Source of the DNA: an uncultured Rivibacter sp.
Lineage (GTDB): Bacteria; Pseudomonadota; Gammaproteobacteria; Burkholderiales; Burkholderiaceae
Length of the DNA stretch: 64,000 nt
Assembly (NCBI GenBank): GCA_946480925.1
Contig: CAMLLU010000001.1
Location: 62,001 to 126,000 of the forward strand
Direction of reading: 5' to 3'
Part shown: in pieces, positions 33,579-42,865 of the stretch
How positions within the stretch are numbered: position 1 is the first letter of the stretch
How the letters are laid out: each line of letters opens with the position of its first letter
Notes under the pieces: generated by a model
Databases searched by the model: none
Seen by the model: the letters and a program-made list of their open reading frames with translations, nothing else
What the model was told of the DNA's origin: nothing
Made by a program: the position numbers and the translations under genes

Positions 33579-34070
33579 ATGGCCAGGAAAGACCATGCGA
33601 GCGAAACCCCGGCGACGCAGCTGCTGCGCCGCGAGAAGGTCGCCTTCACCGAGCACCTGTACGACTACGTCGACCGCGGCGGCACGGCCGAGTCGTCACG
33701 CCAACTCGGTGTGGACGAGCACCACGTCGTGAAGACGCTGGTGATGCAGGACGAAAACGCCAGGCCGCTCATCGTGCTCATGCACGGCGATTGCCAAGTG
33801 AGCTTGAAGAACCTCGCGCGCGAGATCGGCTGCAAGAAGGTGGAGCCCTGCGCGCCGGAGGTGGCGCAGCGCCATAGCGGCTATCTCGTGGGCGGGACCT
33901 CACCCTTCAGCACGCGCAAGGAGATGCCGGTGTACGTGGAGGCCAGCGCGCTCGAGCTGGACAGGATCTACATCAACGGCGGCCGGCGGGGTTACCTCGT
34001 GGGCATTGCGCCGAAGGTGCTGACCGCGCTGCTCGGCGCGCACCCGGTGCACTGCGCCGCGCAGTCCTGA
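33579..34070 (+). CDS. ybaK: Cys-tRNA(Pro)/Cys-tRNA(Cys) deacylase (YbaK/EbsC family)
   Basis: A 163-residue protein of the YbaK/ProX editing-domain family. Family features are the N-terminal PATQLLRREKVAFTEHLYDY, the catalytic-lysine region VVKTLVMQ, LVGGTSPFSTRKEMPVYVE and the end segment YINGGRRGYLVGIAPKVL. YbaK removes cysteine mischarged on tRNA-Pro in trans. It starts five bases after the aldo/keto reductase stop and is followed by the FRG gene after 24 bases. Confidence 0.93.
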   Translation: MARKDHASETPATQLLRREKVAFTEHLYDYVDRGGTAESSRQLGVDEHHVVKTLVMQDENARPLIVLMHGDCQVSLKNLAREIGCKKVEPCAPEVAQRHSGYLVGGTSPFSTRKEMPVYVEASALELDRIYINGGRRGYLVGIAPKVLTALLGAHPVHCAAQS

Positions 34071-34094
34071 AGCGAACCACAGGAGCGAGCCACC

Positions 34095-34868
34095 ATGGAG
34101 GTCATCACCGTCGAAAGCTGGGAAGACTTCCAGTCGTGCACCGAAGAGCTGGACGGCTGGGCCTTTCGCGGGCAGACGCATGCCGACTGGCCGCTGGTGA
34201 GTTCGCTCACGCGCAGGCTGCAGGCCTTCTGCCCCGACGAAGACCAGTGGCCGCAGCGCGAGGAGCGGGCGGTGCGCATATTCCGCCGCAAGGCGCACAA
34301 CTACCTCGGTGACCGCGCGGTGGTGACCGACACGTTGCGCTGCCTCGCGATGATGCAGCACCACGGCGCGCCGACCCGGTTGCTGGACTTCACCAAGTCC
34401 CCTTTCGTGGCCGCCTTCTTTGCGCTGGAGCGTGCCATGCAGGACGCCTGCGTGTTCGCACTCAACACGCGCGTGTTGTGGAGCGCCACGCCCGGCTTCG
34501 ACCACAGCCTCAGCCGCGACAAGATCGACCCGCGCGTGGGCCGCAACTTCGAGCGCTACTTCGCGCCCAACGTCCACCCGGTGCTGTGGTTCGGCGAGCC
34601 GGCCGAGATGGACCGGCGGCTGGTGGCGCAGTCGGGCCTCTTCGTCGTGCCCGGCAGGCTCGACCTCACGCTCGACGAGGTGCTCAGCCATTACGGCCCG
34701 CCCGCCGCGTTGCTGAAGAAGATCGTGCTGCCCAAGGGCCTGCGCGAGCGCGCGATGCATGCGCTGTACCGCATGAACATCACCTATGCGACGGTGTTCC
34801 CGGACCTCGACGGGCTGGCCGCGTCGATGGGCTACGAACTCGAGGTGATGTGGGGAGCTTCCCCATGA
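34095..34868 (+). CDS. FRG-domain protein
   Basis: The 257-residue protein is an FRG domain protein: [19 protein letters not shown] carries the name-giving F-R-G, and the second hallmark is [26 protein letters not shown]. The C-terminal [21 protein letters not shown] is also typical. FRG domains occur alone or in toxins and antiphage genes, and their biochemical activity is not established. No signal peptide, transmembrane helix or neighbouring antitoxin-like gene is seen. A clear ribosome site (AGGAGCG) precedes the ATG. Confidence 0.88.
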   Translation: MEVITVESWEDFQSCTEELDGWAFRGQTHADWPLVSSLTRRLQAFCPDEDQWPQREERAVRIFRRKAHNYLGDRAVVTDTLRCLAMMQHHGAPTRLLDFTKSPFVAAFFALERAMQDACVFALNTRVLWSATPGFDHSLSRDKIDPRVGRNFERYFAPNVHPVLWFGEPAEMDRRLVAQSGLFVVPGRLDLTLDEVLSHYGPPAALLKKIVLPKGLRERAMHALYRMNITYATVFPDLDGLAASMGYELEVMWGASP

Positions 34869-34917
34869 GGCGACCGCAGAGCCAGCAGTAAACTGCCCGG
34901 CCTTCCTGGATCGCACC

Positions 34918-35571
34918 ATGAACCTGACTCTGCTTTCCCTGCTGGCGGCGGTGGCTGCCTACCTGATCGGCTCGCTGTCGTTTGCCGTGATCGTGAGCCG
35001 CGTGTTCGGCCTGGCCGATCCGCGCAGCTACGGCTCCAAGAACCCCGGTGCCACCAACGTGCTGCGCTCGGGCAACAAGAAGGCAGCCATCCTCACGCTG
35101 GTGTTCGATGCGTTGAAGGGCGTGGTGCCGGTGCTGCTGGTGCAGTTCTACGGCCCGCGCTTCGGGCTGGGTGAAGGTACCGTGGCGCTGGTCGGCCTGG
35201 CCGCCTTTCTCGGGCACCTGTGGCCGGTGTTCTTCAAGTTCCAGGGGGGCAAGGGCGTGGCCACCGCGGCCGGCGTGCTGCTGGCCTTCAACGTGTGGCT
35301 CGGGCTCGCGACGCTGGCCACCTGGATCATCATCGCGTTCTTCTTCCGTTATTCGTCGCTCGCGGCCATCGTGGCGGCGGCGTTCGCGCCGTTCTATCAG
35401 CTGCTCATCTGGGGGGCAGGCCCGCTGGCTGCGGCCATCGTGGTGATGAGCCTGCTGCTGATCTGGCGCCATGCGGCCAACATCCAGAAGTTGCTGGCGG
35501 GCACTGAAAGCAAGCTGGGGCAAAAAGCTCACGGCGCCGCGCCGCAAGCCAAGACCAAGGGAGCCAAGTGA
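34918..35571 (+). CDS. plsY: Glycerol-3-phosphate acyltransferase PlsY
   Basis: This 217-residue inner-membrane protein has five hydrophobic segments and the three PlsY loops: an N-terminal [28 protein letters not shown], and [12 protein letters not shown]. It transfers the acyl group from acyl-phosphate to glycerol 3-phosphate, the first step of phospholipid synthesis. The C-terminal tail is lysine/alanine-rich. The stop overlaps the ATG of the RidA-like gene (TGATG). Confidence 0.95.
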   Translation: MNLTLLSLLAAVAAYLIGSLSFAVIVSRVFGLADPRSYGSKNPGATNVLRSGNKKAAILTLVFDALKGVVPVLLVQFYGPRFGLGEGTVALVGLAAFLGHLWPVFFKFQGGKGVATAAGVLLAFNVWLGLATLATWIIIAFFFRYSSLAAIVAAAFAPFYQLLIWGAGPLAAAIVVMSLLLIWRHAANIQKLLAGTESKLGQKAHGAAPQAKTKGAK

Positions 35572-35924
35572 TGGGCACCGACGTGCAACGTTTCGATGTG
35601 GGCGCACGGCTTTCCGAGATGGCCGTGCACAACGGCGTGGCCTATCTTGCAGGCCAGGTGCCCGAAGACGCCACGCAGGACATCCGCGGCCAGACCGCCC
35701 AGGTGCTCGCCTGCGTCGACGCCCTGCTGGCGCGCGCGGGCACCGACAAGACCAAGCTGCTGATGGTGCAGATCTTTCTCGCCGACCTGGCCGACTTCGA
35801 AGGCATGAACGCCGTGTGGGACGCCTGGGTGCCCACCGGCCACACGCCGCCGCGCGCCACCGTGCAGGCCAAGCTCGCGAAGCCGGAGTGGAAGATCGAG
35901 GTCGTGGCGACCGCCGCGATCTGA
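35571..35924 (+). CDS. RidA-family protein
   Basis: The 117-residue protein has the YjgF/YER057c/UK114 fold: MAVHNGVAYLAGQVPED at the N-terminus, QTAQVLACVDALLARAG in the helix and the C-terminal PPRATVQAKLAKPEWKIEVV. That segment holds the arginine that binds the carboxylate of imine intermediates in RidA. It would hydrolyse reactive enamines/imines in the cytoplasm. It is coupled to plsY by a TGATG overlap; a functional link to phospholipid synthesis is not obvious. Confidence 0.9.
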   Translation: MGTDVQRFDVGARLSEMAVHNGVAYLAGQVPEDATQDIRGQTAQVLACVDALLARAGTDKTKLLMVQIFLADLADFEGMNAVWDAWVPTGHTPPRATVQAKLAKPEWKIEVVATAAI

Positions 35925-35938
35925 ACGCGGCTGCTCAG

Positions 35939-36391
35939 TCAGCTGCCACGTGAGGCAGCCAGCTGGGCCTTCACCTTCTCGGCCAGCGCCTGGGCTTCCG
36001 GCGTTTCCAGCTTGAAGGGCTCCACCGGCAATGGCCGGCCGTGCGAGTCGACCGACACGAACACGATGAGGCACTCGGTGGTGGTGTGCAGGCCGCCGCC
36101 CTTCATGTCGCCCGAGCGCACCTCGACGGCGATGTTCATGCTGGTGCTGCCGGTGTACACGAGCTTGGCTTCCACCTCGACCAGGTCGCCGATCATGATG
36201 GGCCGGTGGAAGCGGATGCCGCCCACGTAGACCGTCACGCAGTAGCGCTTGGCCCAGCTGGTGGCGCAGGCATAGCCGGCCTCGTCGATCCACTTCATCA
36301 CGGTGCCGCCGTGCACCTTGCCGCCGAAGTTGACGGTGCTGGGTTCGGCCAGGAAGCGCAGGGTGATCGAGGAAGAGGTGCTGGTGGACAT
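35939..36391 (-). CDS. Acyl-CoA thioesterase, hotdog fold (YciA-like)
   Basis: The protein is 150 residues from the ATG at 36391 (MSTSTSSSITLRF); Met codons at 36412 and 36427 would extend it with an unlikely proline-rich stretch. The hallmark NFGGKVHGGTVMKWIDEAGY holds the catalytic aspartate and the helix of the hotdog fold; GDLVEVEAKLVYTGSTSMNI follows. It hydrolyses acyl-CoA to free acid and CoA, presumably as a hexamer. It is convergent with the RidA-like gene. Confidence 0.9.
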   Translation of the reverse strand: MSTSTSSSITLRFLAEPSTVNFGGKVHGGTVMKWIDEAGYACATSWAKRYCVTVYVGGIRFHRPIMIGDLVEVEAKLVYTGSTSMNIAVEVRSGDMKGGGLHTTTECLIVFVSVDSHGRPLPVEPFKLETPEAQALAEKVKAQLAASRGS

Positions 36392-36481
36392 GTGGGGTAT
36401 GGGCTGAGGCATCGACGCCGGGAGCATACCCGCGCAAGTCCCGCGCCAGGGCCTGGGCGGAGGCCGCTGGTGTGGCCTCGG

Positions 36482-37129
36482 TCACGCGGCGGCGTCGGCC
36501 GGCTCCAGGCCGAGCTTCGCCGGATCGCCGCGGCCTGTGCGCACCAGCACCGGCTCGTCGCCGGAGGTAAGGTCCACCACGGTGGTGGGCTCCATCGGGC
36601 AGGCACCCGCATCCACCACGGCCTGGATCTGCTTTTCGAAGCGGGCGCGGATCTCGATGGGGTCGTTCATCGGTTCCTCTTCGCCAGGGCCGATGAGCGT
36701 GGTGGCCAACAGCGGCTGGCCGAACAGCGCCAGCAGTTCCTGCGTGACGCGGTGGTCAGGCACGCGCAGGCCGATGGTGCGGCGCGACGGGTGCGACACG
36801 CGGCGCGGCACTTCCTTCGTGGCTTCGAGGATGAAGGTGTAAGGCCCTGGCGTGGCGTGCTTGAGCAGGCGGTACTGCCGGTTGTCCACCCGCGCGTAGC
36901 TGGCCAGCTCCGACAGGTCGCGGCACAGCAGCGTGAGGTGGTGCTTCTTGTCCACCTGCCGCAGCTGGCGCAGCTTTTCGGCCGCGGCCTTGTCGTCGAG
37001 GTGGCATACGAGCGCGTAGCTCGAATCGGTGGGAATGGCGACGATGCCCCCGCCGTGCAGGATCTGCGCGGCCTGCTTCAGCAGCCGGCCTTGTGGGTTG
37101 TCGGGGTGGACTTCGAAGAACTGGGCCAT
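36482..37129 (-). CDS. yciO: YciO-like Sua5/YrdC family protein
   Basis: The protein has 215 residues from the ATG at 37129 (MAQFFEVHPDNP). The 40 open codons upstream are proline/arginine-rich and look non-coding. It has the YrdC-fold nucleotide and threonine site: GGGIVAIPTDSSYALVCHL, the KKHHLTLLCRDLSELASYA segment, GPYTFILEATKEVPRR and RTIGLRVPDHRVTQ. The long insert and VVDLTSGDEPVLVRTGRGD near the end fit YciO rather than TsaC/Sua5. YciO is reported to have weak threonylcarbamoyl-AMP synthase activity. It is downstream of the EamA and PHP phosphatase genes on the same strand; E. coli also has yciO next to the PHP phosphatase gene. Confidence 0.9.
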   Translation of the reverse strand: MAQFFEVHPDNPQGRLLKQAAQILHGGGIVAIPTDSSYALVCHLDDKAAAEKLRQLRQVDKKHHLTLLCRDLSELASYARVDNRQYRLLKHATPGPYTFILEATKEVPRRVSHPSRRTIGLRVPDHRVTQELLALFGQPLLATTLIGPGEEEPMNDPIEIRARFEKQIQAVVDAGACPMEPTTVVDLTSGDEPVLVRTGRGDPAKLGLEPADAAA

Positions 37130-37366
37130 CGAGACATTGTCGCTGCGGCGCTTGCGGCGCCATTTGCGCAGCCCGAGCCCCGCCTCGCCCCGCAGGGGCA
37201 GCGGCATGGCAGGCGCAGGGCCTGCAGGGGCGAAGGACGGACTGAACATGGCATTCCAGCAGCAGGCAATCGGAATACCCGGATTCGGCGCCTGTTGGCG
37301 GACGAATGCAACGCCCTTGTTGCGGGCGCAGCGACTTTGGTCGCAGCCGGTAAACCCTCGCCCAGA

Positions 37367-38338
37367 TCAGTCGCCCACGGCGGCGTCGGCCGCCACCACC
37401 GAGTCGGGGGCGCGCCGCGCCGCTGCCTCGCGTGCGTTGAGCCACACCGATGCGGCCCCGCAGGCCGCGATCACCAGCATGCCCAGCAATGCGAAGCCGT
37501 CGGGCACGTGGCGGAACACCAGCCAGCTCACGCCCATGGCACAGGCGATCTGCGTGTAGGTGAAGGGCATGAGCACCGACATGGGTGCCACCCCCAGCGC
37601 GAGGATGAGGAACAGGTGCCCCGCCGTGCCCATGGCGCCGATGAGCACCAGCAGTGCCCATTGCAGGGGGCTGGCCTGCCGCAGCGGCGGCAGGATGTCC
37701 ACCGGGCTCAGCCACAACGCGAGCGACAACGCCACGGTGCCCACGAGGCCTGTGTAGAAGTGCGTGGTGAGCGGATGTTCCAGCGACGCGAGCCGGCTCG
37801 TGAGCACCTGGAACACGCCGTAGGCGCAGGCCAGCGCGAGCGGAAAGGCGGCGGCCCAGCCGAACAGCCCGCTGCCGGGGCGGATGATGATGAGCGCGCC
37901 GCCGAAGCCGCCCAGCACCAGCGCCCAGCGCGGCAGCGACACGTGCTCACGCAGCACGGCCGCGGCCAGCAGTGTTACCACCACCGGCGTGAGCATCGCC
38001 ACCGCGGTGAACTCGGCCACCGGCATGTGCTGCAGCCCGTAGAACGACAGCGAGCTGGTGGACAGCAGCAGCGCGCCGCGCAGCCACTGGAACTTCGGGT
38101 GCGCCGCACGAAAGAGATGCTCACCGTTTTGCAGCCTCCGCCAGCCCAGCCACACGCCCATCACCAGCGCCTGGAAGGCGTAGCGCGACCACAGGATCAC
38201 GAGCACGGGAAGAAAGGCGCCCACGTACTTCACGCTGGTGTCCAGCGTCGCAAAGCACAGCGCCATCAGCAGGATCAACGCAATGCCGAGGGCCGGGCGC
38301 GAACGCCGCCAGCCGGGGTGCATGGCGGCCGTGCTCAT
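37367..38338 (-). CDS. EamA/DMT-family transporter
   Basis: A 323-residue protein with ten hydrophobic helices in two EamA repeats. The first contains FATLDTSVKYVGAFLPVLVIL and SLSFYGLQHMPVAEFTAVAML; the second ends with APMSVLMPFTYTQIACAMG. It belongs to the drug/metabolite transporter superfamily, which exports amino acids, nucleotides or similar metabolites; the substrate is not readable. GGAGG eight bases before the ATG supports the start. It lies between the PHP phosphatase and yciO genes. Confidence 0.92.
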   Translation of the reverse strand: MSTAAMHPGWRRSRPALGIALILLMALCFATLDTSVKYVGAFLPVLVILWSRYAFQALVMGVWLGWRRLQNGEHLFRAAHPKFQWLRGALLLSTSSLSFYGLQHMPVAEFTAVAMLTPVVVTLLAAAVLREHVSLPRWALVLGGFGGALIIIRPGSGLFGWAAAFPLALACAYGVFQVLTSRLASLEHPLTTHFYTGLVGTVALSLALWLSPVDILPPLRQASPLQWALLVLIGAMGTAGHLFLILALGVAPMSVLMPFTYTQIACAMGVSWLVFRHVPDGFALLGMLVIAACGAASVWLNAREAAARRAPDSVVAADAAVGD

Positions 38339-38443
38339 TGGGCGTCCTCCGTGCAGCGCACTCCGGTATTCGCCTTGGGATCAACCTGGCGGCTCATGAG
38401 GCCGCCCTCTCGCCGGGAGGGCAGGTTTGCCGCACAGGCGCGC

Positions 38444-39322
38444 TCACGGGCGCGCGATGCGCTCTTCGAGCGCCGCCCACACGGGCGTGAGTTGCATGGG
38501 CAGGGGCGGCAGGGCGCCAAGGTCGATGCGGCTTTCCGTCGGCGCGTGGAAATCAGAGCCGCGCGAGGCCAGCAGGTCGAATTCGAGAGCGGTGCCGGTG
38601 TACTTCTGCGCGTCGGCACTGCTGTGGCTGCCGGTCACCACTTCCACGCCGCGGCCGCCGTGCGCCTTGAACTCGGTGAACAACGCGTATTCCTCGGTGG
38701 GCGTGAACTTGTAGCGCCCGGGGTGCGCCACCACGGCCAGGCCGCCGGACTGGTGGATCCAGCGCACGGCGTCGCCCAGCGTGGCCCAGCGGTGCGGCAC
38801 GTAGCCGGGCTTGCCTTCGGTGAGGTAGCGGCGAAACACCTCGGGCGTCGAGTCGCACACGCCGATCTCGACCAGGTAGCGCGCAAAGTGCGTGCGCGAG
38901 ATGAGATCGGGGTTGCCCACGTACTTGAGCGCGCCTTCGTAGGTGCCGGGAATGCCGGCCTTGGCCAGGCTCTCGGCCATCTCGCGCGCCCGGCGCTCGC
39001 GGCCGCCACGGGTGGCGTCGAGCCCGGCAGCGAGCTGGGGGTCGTCGATGTCGATGCCCAGCCCGACGATGTGCACCGTCTCACCCGCGAAGGTGACCGA
39101 GATCTCCACGCCGCTCAGGTAGCTCATGCCGAGCGCGAGGGCCGTATCACGCGCTGCGTGCTGGCCGCCGATCTCGTCATGGTCGGTCAGCGCCCACAGT
39201 TGCACGCCGTTGGCATGGGCCCGTGCGGCCACCTGCTGCGGGCTCAGCGTGCCGTCGGACACGTTGGAGTGGCAGTGGAGATCGGCGTTGACGGCGTGCG
39301 CGGGGGAGGCAGGGGCATTCAC
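38444..39322 (-). CDS. 3',5'-nucleoside bisphosphate phosphatase / RNase AM (PHP domain)
   Basis: This 292-residue PHP-domain phosphoesterase has the metal ligands in DLHCHSNVSDG, WALTDHDEIGG, YLSGVEISV, AVVAHPGRYKF and SRGSDFHAP. It corresponds to E. coli YciV (also called TrpH/RNase AM), which removes the 3' phosphate from pAp and trims RNA 5' ends. It would recycle pAp from sulfur metabolism. The gene heads a minus-strand unit with the EamA transporter and yciO. Length matches the family. Confidence 0.92.
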   Translation of the reverse strand: MNAPASPAHAVNADLHCHSNVSDGTLSPQQVAARAHANGVQLWALTDHDEIGGQHAARDTALALGMSYLSGVEISVTFAGETVHIVGLGIDIDDPQLAAGLDATRGGRERRAREMAESLAKAGIPGTYEGALKYVGNPDLISRTHFARYLVEIGVCDSTPEVFRRYLTEGKPGYVPHRWATLGDAVRWIHQSGGLAVVAHPGRYKFTPTEEYALFTEFKAHGGRGVEVVTGSHSSADAQKYTGTALEFDLLASRGSDFHAPTESRIDLGALPPLPMQLTPVWAALEERIARP

Positions 39323-39373
39323 GCCTGCATTCTAGGAGCCGGCCCCCGGCCGCCTCCCGGATAGGGGCACTCC

Positions 39374-41389
39374 CTAGCGACCCAGTGCTTCCTTGAGGCC
39401 GGGAACGTAGTCCACGCCTTCCGGCACCTGCAGGCTCGCCCCTTTCAGGTCGTCGCCGAGCGGCTGGTAGCTGCCGCCCAGGCAATGCGACAGGAAGGCT
39501 TCCGCCACGCCGTAGAAGCTGATGCGGTTGGCCGGGCGGGCGAAGCCATGGCCTTCGTCCGGGTACAGCGCGTAGGTCACCGGGATCTGCCTGGCCTTCA
39601 TGGCCTGCACGATCTGGTCGGACTCGGCCTGCTTCACCCTCGGGTCGTTGGCCCCCTGGGCGATCAGCAGCGGCTTGCGGATCTGCTGCACGTGGGTCAG
39701 CGGCGAGCGTTCGGTGAGCAGCGCCCGGCCCTCTTCCGTGCGCGGGTCGGCCACGCGGCGGGCCAACTGCTCGAAGAAGCTCGCCCAATAGGCCGGCACG
39801 CTGGCCAGCAGGGTGTTGAGGTTCGATGGGCCTACGACGTCCACACCGCAGGCGAATCGGTCGGGCGTGCTGGTCATTCCCCACAGCGTGGCGTAGCCGC
39901 CATACGAGCCGCCGTAGATCGCCACCTTGTCGCCTTGCGTGATGCCGGACCGCACCGCCCAGTCCACCGCGTCGATGAGGTCGTCATGCATGGCCGCGCC
40001 CCATTGGCGGTCGCCGGCATTCAGGAAGGCCTTGCCGAAACCGGTGGAGCCGCGGAAGTTGACCGACAGCACCGCATAGCCGCGGTTGGCGAGCCATTGA
40101 TGGTCGCCGCGGTAGCCGTAGTCGTCACGCGCCCAGGGGCCGCCGTGCACGTTCAGCACCAGCGGCAGGGGCTGGTCGGGGCGTCCGTCGCCGTCCTTGT
40201 CGCTGCCCGGGGGCAGAGACAGGTACGACACGAGCGTCTTGCCATCGCGGCTCTTCAGCTCGAGCGGTTGCATCGGTGCGAGCCTGCGGCCTTCGAGCTC
40301 CGGCCGGGTCGAGAACAGCTTCGTGACCTTGCGGGCCGGCCGGTCGTAGAGGTACACGCTGGCCGGCTCCGCCACGCGGTCCACCAGCAGGGTCCACTGG
40401 CGGTCGTCACGCGTGCGCGAGCTCACTTCCCATCGGCCGCCCAGCGTCTTGTCGAGGAAGGCGATGTCGGCCTCGAGGTCCTTGCCCAGCGGTAGCCAGC
40501 GGTGGTGCAGGTAGTTTTCGCCGATGGCCTGCACCTTGCCGCTGCGCGGATCGGCCAGCAGGTTCTGCACGTCGACCTTGGTGCTTTCGGCCAGCAGGCG
40601 CGTGACGCCGGTTTTCAGGTCCAGGCGCATCAGCGCCGAACGGTCTCGCTGCCGCGTGTCGAGCAGGTAGGCCATGTCGCCGCCGGCCGGGATGCCCACG
40701 ACGCGGGTGGACAGGGCATCTTCGGCCGGGATGGTGAGCAGGGGTTGCGTCTTGCCGTCGGTGGCGATGCGTTCCAGCTGCATGCCGCCGTCGGCCAGCG
40801 ACTTGGTGGCCAGGCGCAGGTTCAGCTTCCTGTCGGCTTCGAAACCGGCATAGCCGTCGTTCTGGCGCACCAACGTGAGCTTGCCGCTCTTCAGGTCGAG
40901 CCGGTAGACGTCGTGCCAGCGCGGGTCGCGGTTGTTGATGCCGACGAGGATGCTGTGGGGAACGTCAGGGCTCATGGCGACGATCTGCACGCGCGTCTTC
41001 TCGAACGGCGTGAGCTTGACGGTGGTGCCCTTGGCCGGGTCCGTGCCGTACAACAGGTAGTCCTCGTTGCCGCCCTGGTCCTGGATGTACAGCAGCACGC
41101 TGCTGTCCGGTGCCCAGAAATAGCTGCGGATGGGGCGGACCTTTTCTTCGGTGACGGGCCTGGCCTCGGCCATGCGTCCGTTCGGTGCCACCCAGATGTT
41201 GAGCACGCCGTCGCGCGGGGCCAGGAAGGCAAGGTACTTGCCGTCCGGGCTCAGCATGGCCTGGGTGCGCGTGGGGTTGCCGAACAAGTGCTGCCTGGGA
41301 ATCAGTTCGCCGTCCGCGGCGGCGGGAGAGGCCTGCACGGCCGCCGACAGGCCGGCGAGCGCGAGAGCGAGCGCAGTGAATGCTTTCAA
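39374..41389 (-). CDS. Exported prolyl-oligopeptidase-family (S9) peptidase
   Basis: The protein has 671 residues and begins at a TTG (MKAFTALALALAG when initiated); AGGAG seven bases upstream fixes it. It has a signal peptide with likely cleavage after VQASPAAA, so it is periplasmic or secreted. The N-terminal part is a beta-propeller with LSPDGKYLAF repeats. The C-terminal hydrolase domain has the triad S495 in YGGSYGGYATLW, D582 in QGANDPRV and H614 in PDEGHGF. It cleaves short peptides, possibly as a dipeptidyl or acylaminoacyl peptidase. A long perfect inverted repeat lies 27 bases upstream of the start. Confidence 0.93.
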   Translation of the reverse strand: MKAFTALALALAGLSAAVQASPAAADGELIPRQHLFGNPTRTQAMLSPDGKYLAFLAPRDGVLNIWVAPNGRMAEARPVTEEKVRPIRSYFWAPDSSVLLYIQDQGGNEDYLLYGTDPAKGTTVKLTPFEKTRVQIVAMSPDVPHSILVGINNRDPRWHDVYRLDLKSGKLTLVRQNDGYAGFEADRKLNLRLATKSLADGGMQLERIATDGKTQPLLTIPAEDALSTRVVGIPAGGDMAYLLDTRQRDRSALMRLDLKTGVTRLLAESTKVDVQNLLADPRSGKVQAIGENYLHHRWLPLGKDLEADIAFLDKTLGGRWEVSSRTRDDRQWTLLVDRVAEPASVYLYDRPARKVTKLFSTRPELEGRRLAPMQPLELKSRDGKTLVSYLSLPPGSDKDGDGRPDQPLPLVLNVHGGPWARDDYGYRGDHQWLANRGYAVLSVNFRGSTGFGKAFLNAGDRQWGAAMHDDLIDAVDWAVRSGITQGDKVAIYGGSYGGYATLWGMTSTPDRFACGVDVVGPSNLNTLLASVPAYWASFFEQLARRVADPRTEEGRALLTERSPLTHVQQIRKPLLIAQGANDPRVKQAESDQIVQAMKARQIPVTYALYPDEGHGFARPANRISFYGVAEAFLSHCLGGSYQPLGDDLKGASLQVPEGVDYVPGLKEALGR

Positions 41390-41415
41390 GAGAGCTCCTG
41401 AGGGGTGTTGTCGTG

Positions 41416-41452
41416 CGATCGGCCCGGTCCGAAGAAAAGACCGGGCCGATCG
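41416..41452 (-). other. Perfect 14-bp inverted repeat upstream of the S9 peptidase
   Basis: Arms 41416-41429 and 41439-41452 are perfect complements around a nine-base A-rich loop. On the minus strand the hairpin lies between the lipoprotein dehydrogenase stop and the TTG of the peptidase, about 27 bases before it. No T-run follows, so it may be a leader hairpin, a Rho-dependent stop or an operator-like site. Confidence 0.7.
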
Positions 41453-41524
41453 ATGTGCCGCCTTATAGCAGCGTGCCCTTCTGCAGGTCGCGCCGCGGGC
41501 AGGTTCCCCTGGAGCTTCGAGCGC

Positions 41525-42748
41525 TCAGCGATCGATGCGGATCAGCTTGCCGCTGTCGGTGAGCAGGTAGATCCAGCCGTCGGCTCCCTGCTTCACGCAG
41601 CGGATGCGCTCGCCCAGGCTGCCGAACAGGCGTTCGCGCGAGGCTTCAGCGTTGCCGTTGAGCGCCACGCGCCACAAGGCCTGGTCGGCCAGCGCGCCGA
41701 ACATCGCATTGCCCTGCCACTCGGGGAACTTGTCACCCGTGTAGAAGATGAGCCCTGCCGGTGCGATGGACGTGGGCACCCAGTACGACACCGGCTCGGC
41801 AAACTGCGGCGCATGCGTGCCGCCCCCGATGGCGCAGCTCGTTCCCACGGGGTCGCCGTAGTTGCAGCCGTAGCTGCGCAACGGCCAGCCGTAGTTGAGG
41901 CCGGGCTGCACGTGGTTGAGCTCGTCGCCGCCCTGCGGGCCGTGTTCGTTGATCCACAGCTCGCCGGTGGTGGGGTGGAGGGCCGCGCCCTGCGGGTTGC
42001 GGTGGCCGTAGCTCCAGATCTCGGGCAGCGCCTGCGTGCCGAGGTTCGGGTTGCCGGCAGGCACCGAGCCGTCGCGGTTGATGCGCACCACCTTGCCCAG
42101 GTGGCCGGTGAGGTCCACTGCCGGGGCGCCCAGCTGGCGCTCACCCAGCGTGATGAACAGCGTGCCGTCGCCGCGGAAGACGAGCCGGCAGCCGAAGTGG
42201 TTTTCGCCTTCGACCTTGGGCAGCTGCTGGAAGATGCGCTCGACGTTCTGCAACTGGTCGCCGACGAGCTGCGCCCGCGAAACGGCGGTGCCGGCCTTGC
42301 CAACGTCAGCGCCGGTACCGGCTTCGGAATAGGCGAAGTAGACGAGCTGGTTGGTGGCGAAACCGGGGTCGAGCGTCACGTCGAGCAGGCCGCCCTGGCC
42401 GGCGTTCACCACGGCCGGCACGCCGCCCACGGTGGCCGACTGGCTGGTGCCGTCGGCACTCAGGATCACCATGCTGCCTGCCTTCTGCGTGACGAGCATG
42501 CGGTCATCGGGCAGGAAGGCCATGCCCCAGGGGTTCGCCAGGCTGCTGTAGAGCGTGGTGGCCTTCGGCGGGCCGGAAGGCGGCGGTGGGTTGGGCGAGG
42601 GAGGCGTGGGTGTGGGGGCCGGGGTGTCGTCTCCACCGCCTCCACAGGCGGCCAGCACGCTGCTCGTGGCCAGCCACAGGCCGAACAGACGCTGAAGGCT
42701 GGCGCGACGCTGCACCAGTGCCGCAGAGGGCATCTCGTTGTCGTTCAT
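41525..42748 (-). CDS. PQQ-dependent sugar dehydrogenase, lipoprotein
   Basis: The 407-residue protein has a signal peptide ending in a lipobox, SVLAAC (Cys35 from this Met; MPSAAL at 42733 is an alternative start). A low-complexity P/T/G/S linker follows. The rest is a six-bladed soluble aldose sugar dehydrogenase (YliI/Asd type) beta-propeller: ANPWGMAFLPDDRMLVTQKAG, GLLDVTLDPGF, WSYGHRNPQGAALHP and INEHGPQGGDELN. It should oxidise aldoses with PQQ while tethered to the outer membrane. No PQQ-synthesis genes are in the window. It is followed on the minus strand by the S9 peptidase; a paralogue precedes it. Confidence 0.9.
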   Translation of the reverse strand: MNDNEMPSAALVQRRASLQRLFGLWLATSSVLAACGGGGDDTPAPTPTPPSPNPPPPSGPPKATTLYSSLANPWGMAFLPDDRMLVTQKAGSMVILSADGTSQSATVGGVPAVVNAGQGGLLDVTLDPGFATNQLVYFAYSEAGTGADVGKAGTAVSRAQLVGDQLQNVERIFQQLPKVEGENHFGCRLVFRGDGTLFITLGERQLGAPAVDLTGHLGKVVRINRDGSVPAGNPNLGTQALPEIWSYGHRNPQGAALHPTTGELWINEHGPQGGDELNHVQPGLNYGWPLRSYGCNYGDPVGTSCAIGGGTHAPQFAEPVSYWVPTSIAPAGLIFYTGDKFPEWQGNAMFGALADQALWRVALNGNAEASRERLFGSLGERIRCVKQGADGWIYLLTDSGKLIRIDR

Positions 42749-42865
42749 GAGCTCACCGTATCGTCAGATCATGGTTGCCCAGGCTCCGCCAGCTACAGAC
42801 TCTAGGCGTTTCGTCGTTCACGAGGTGGGCACACCCTGTGTGAGGTCAGCAACTCATTGCAACGC

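Noticed and set aside
36041..39364. Plus-strand open frame of about 1,100 codons
   Set aside because: Antisense to thioesterase, YciO, EamA and PHP genes; low-complexity histidine/arginine-rich product without motifs.
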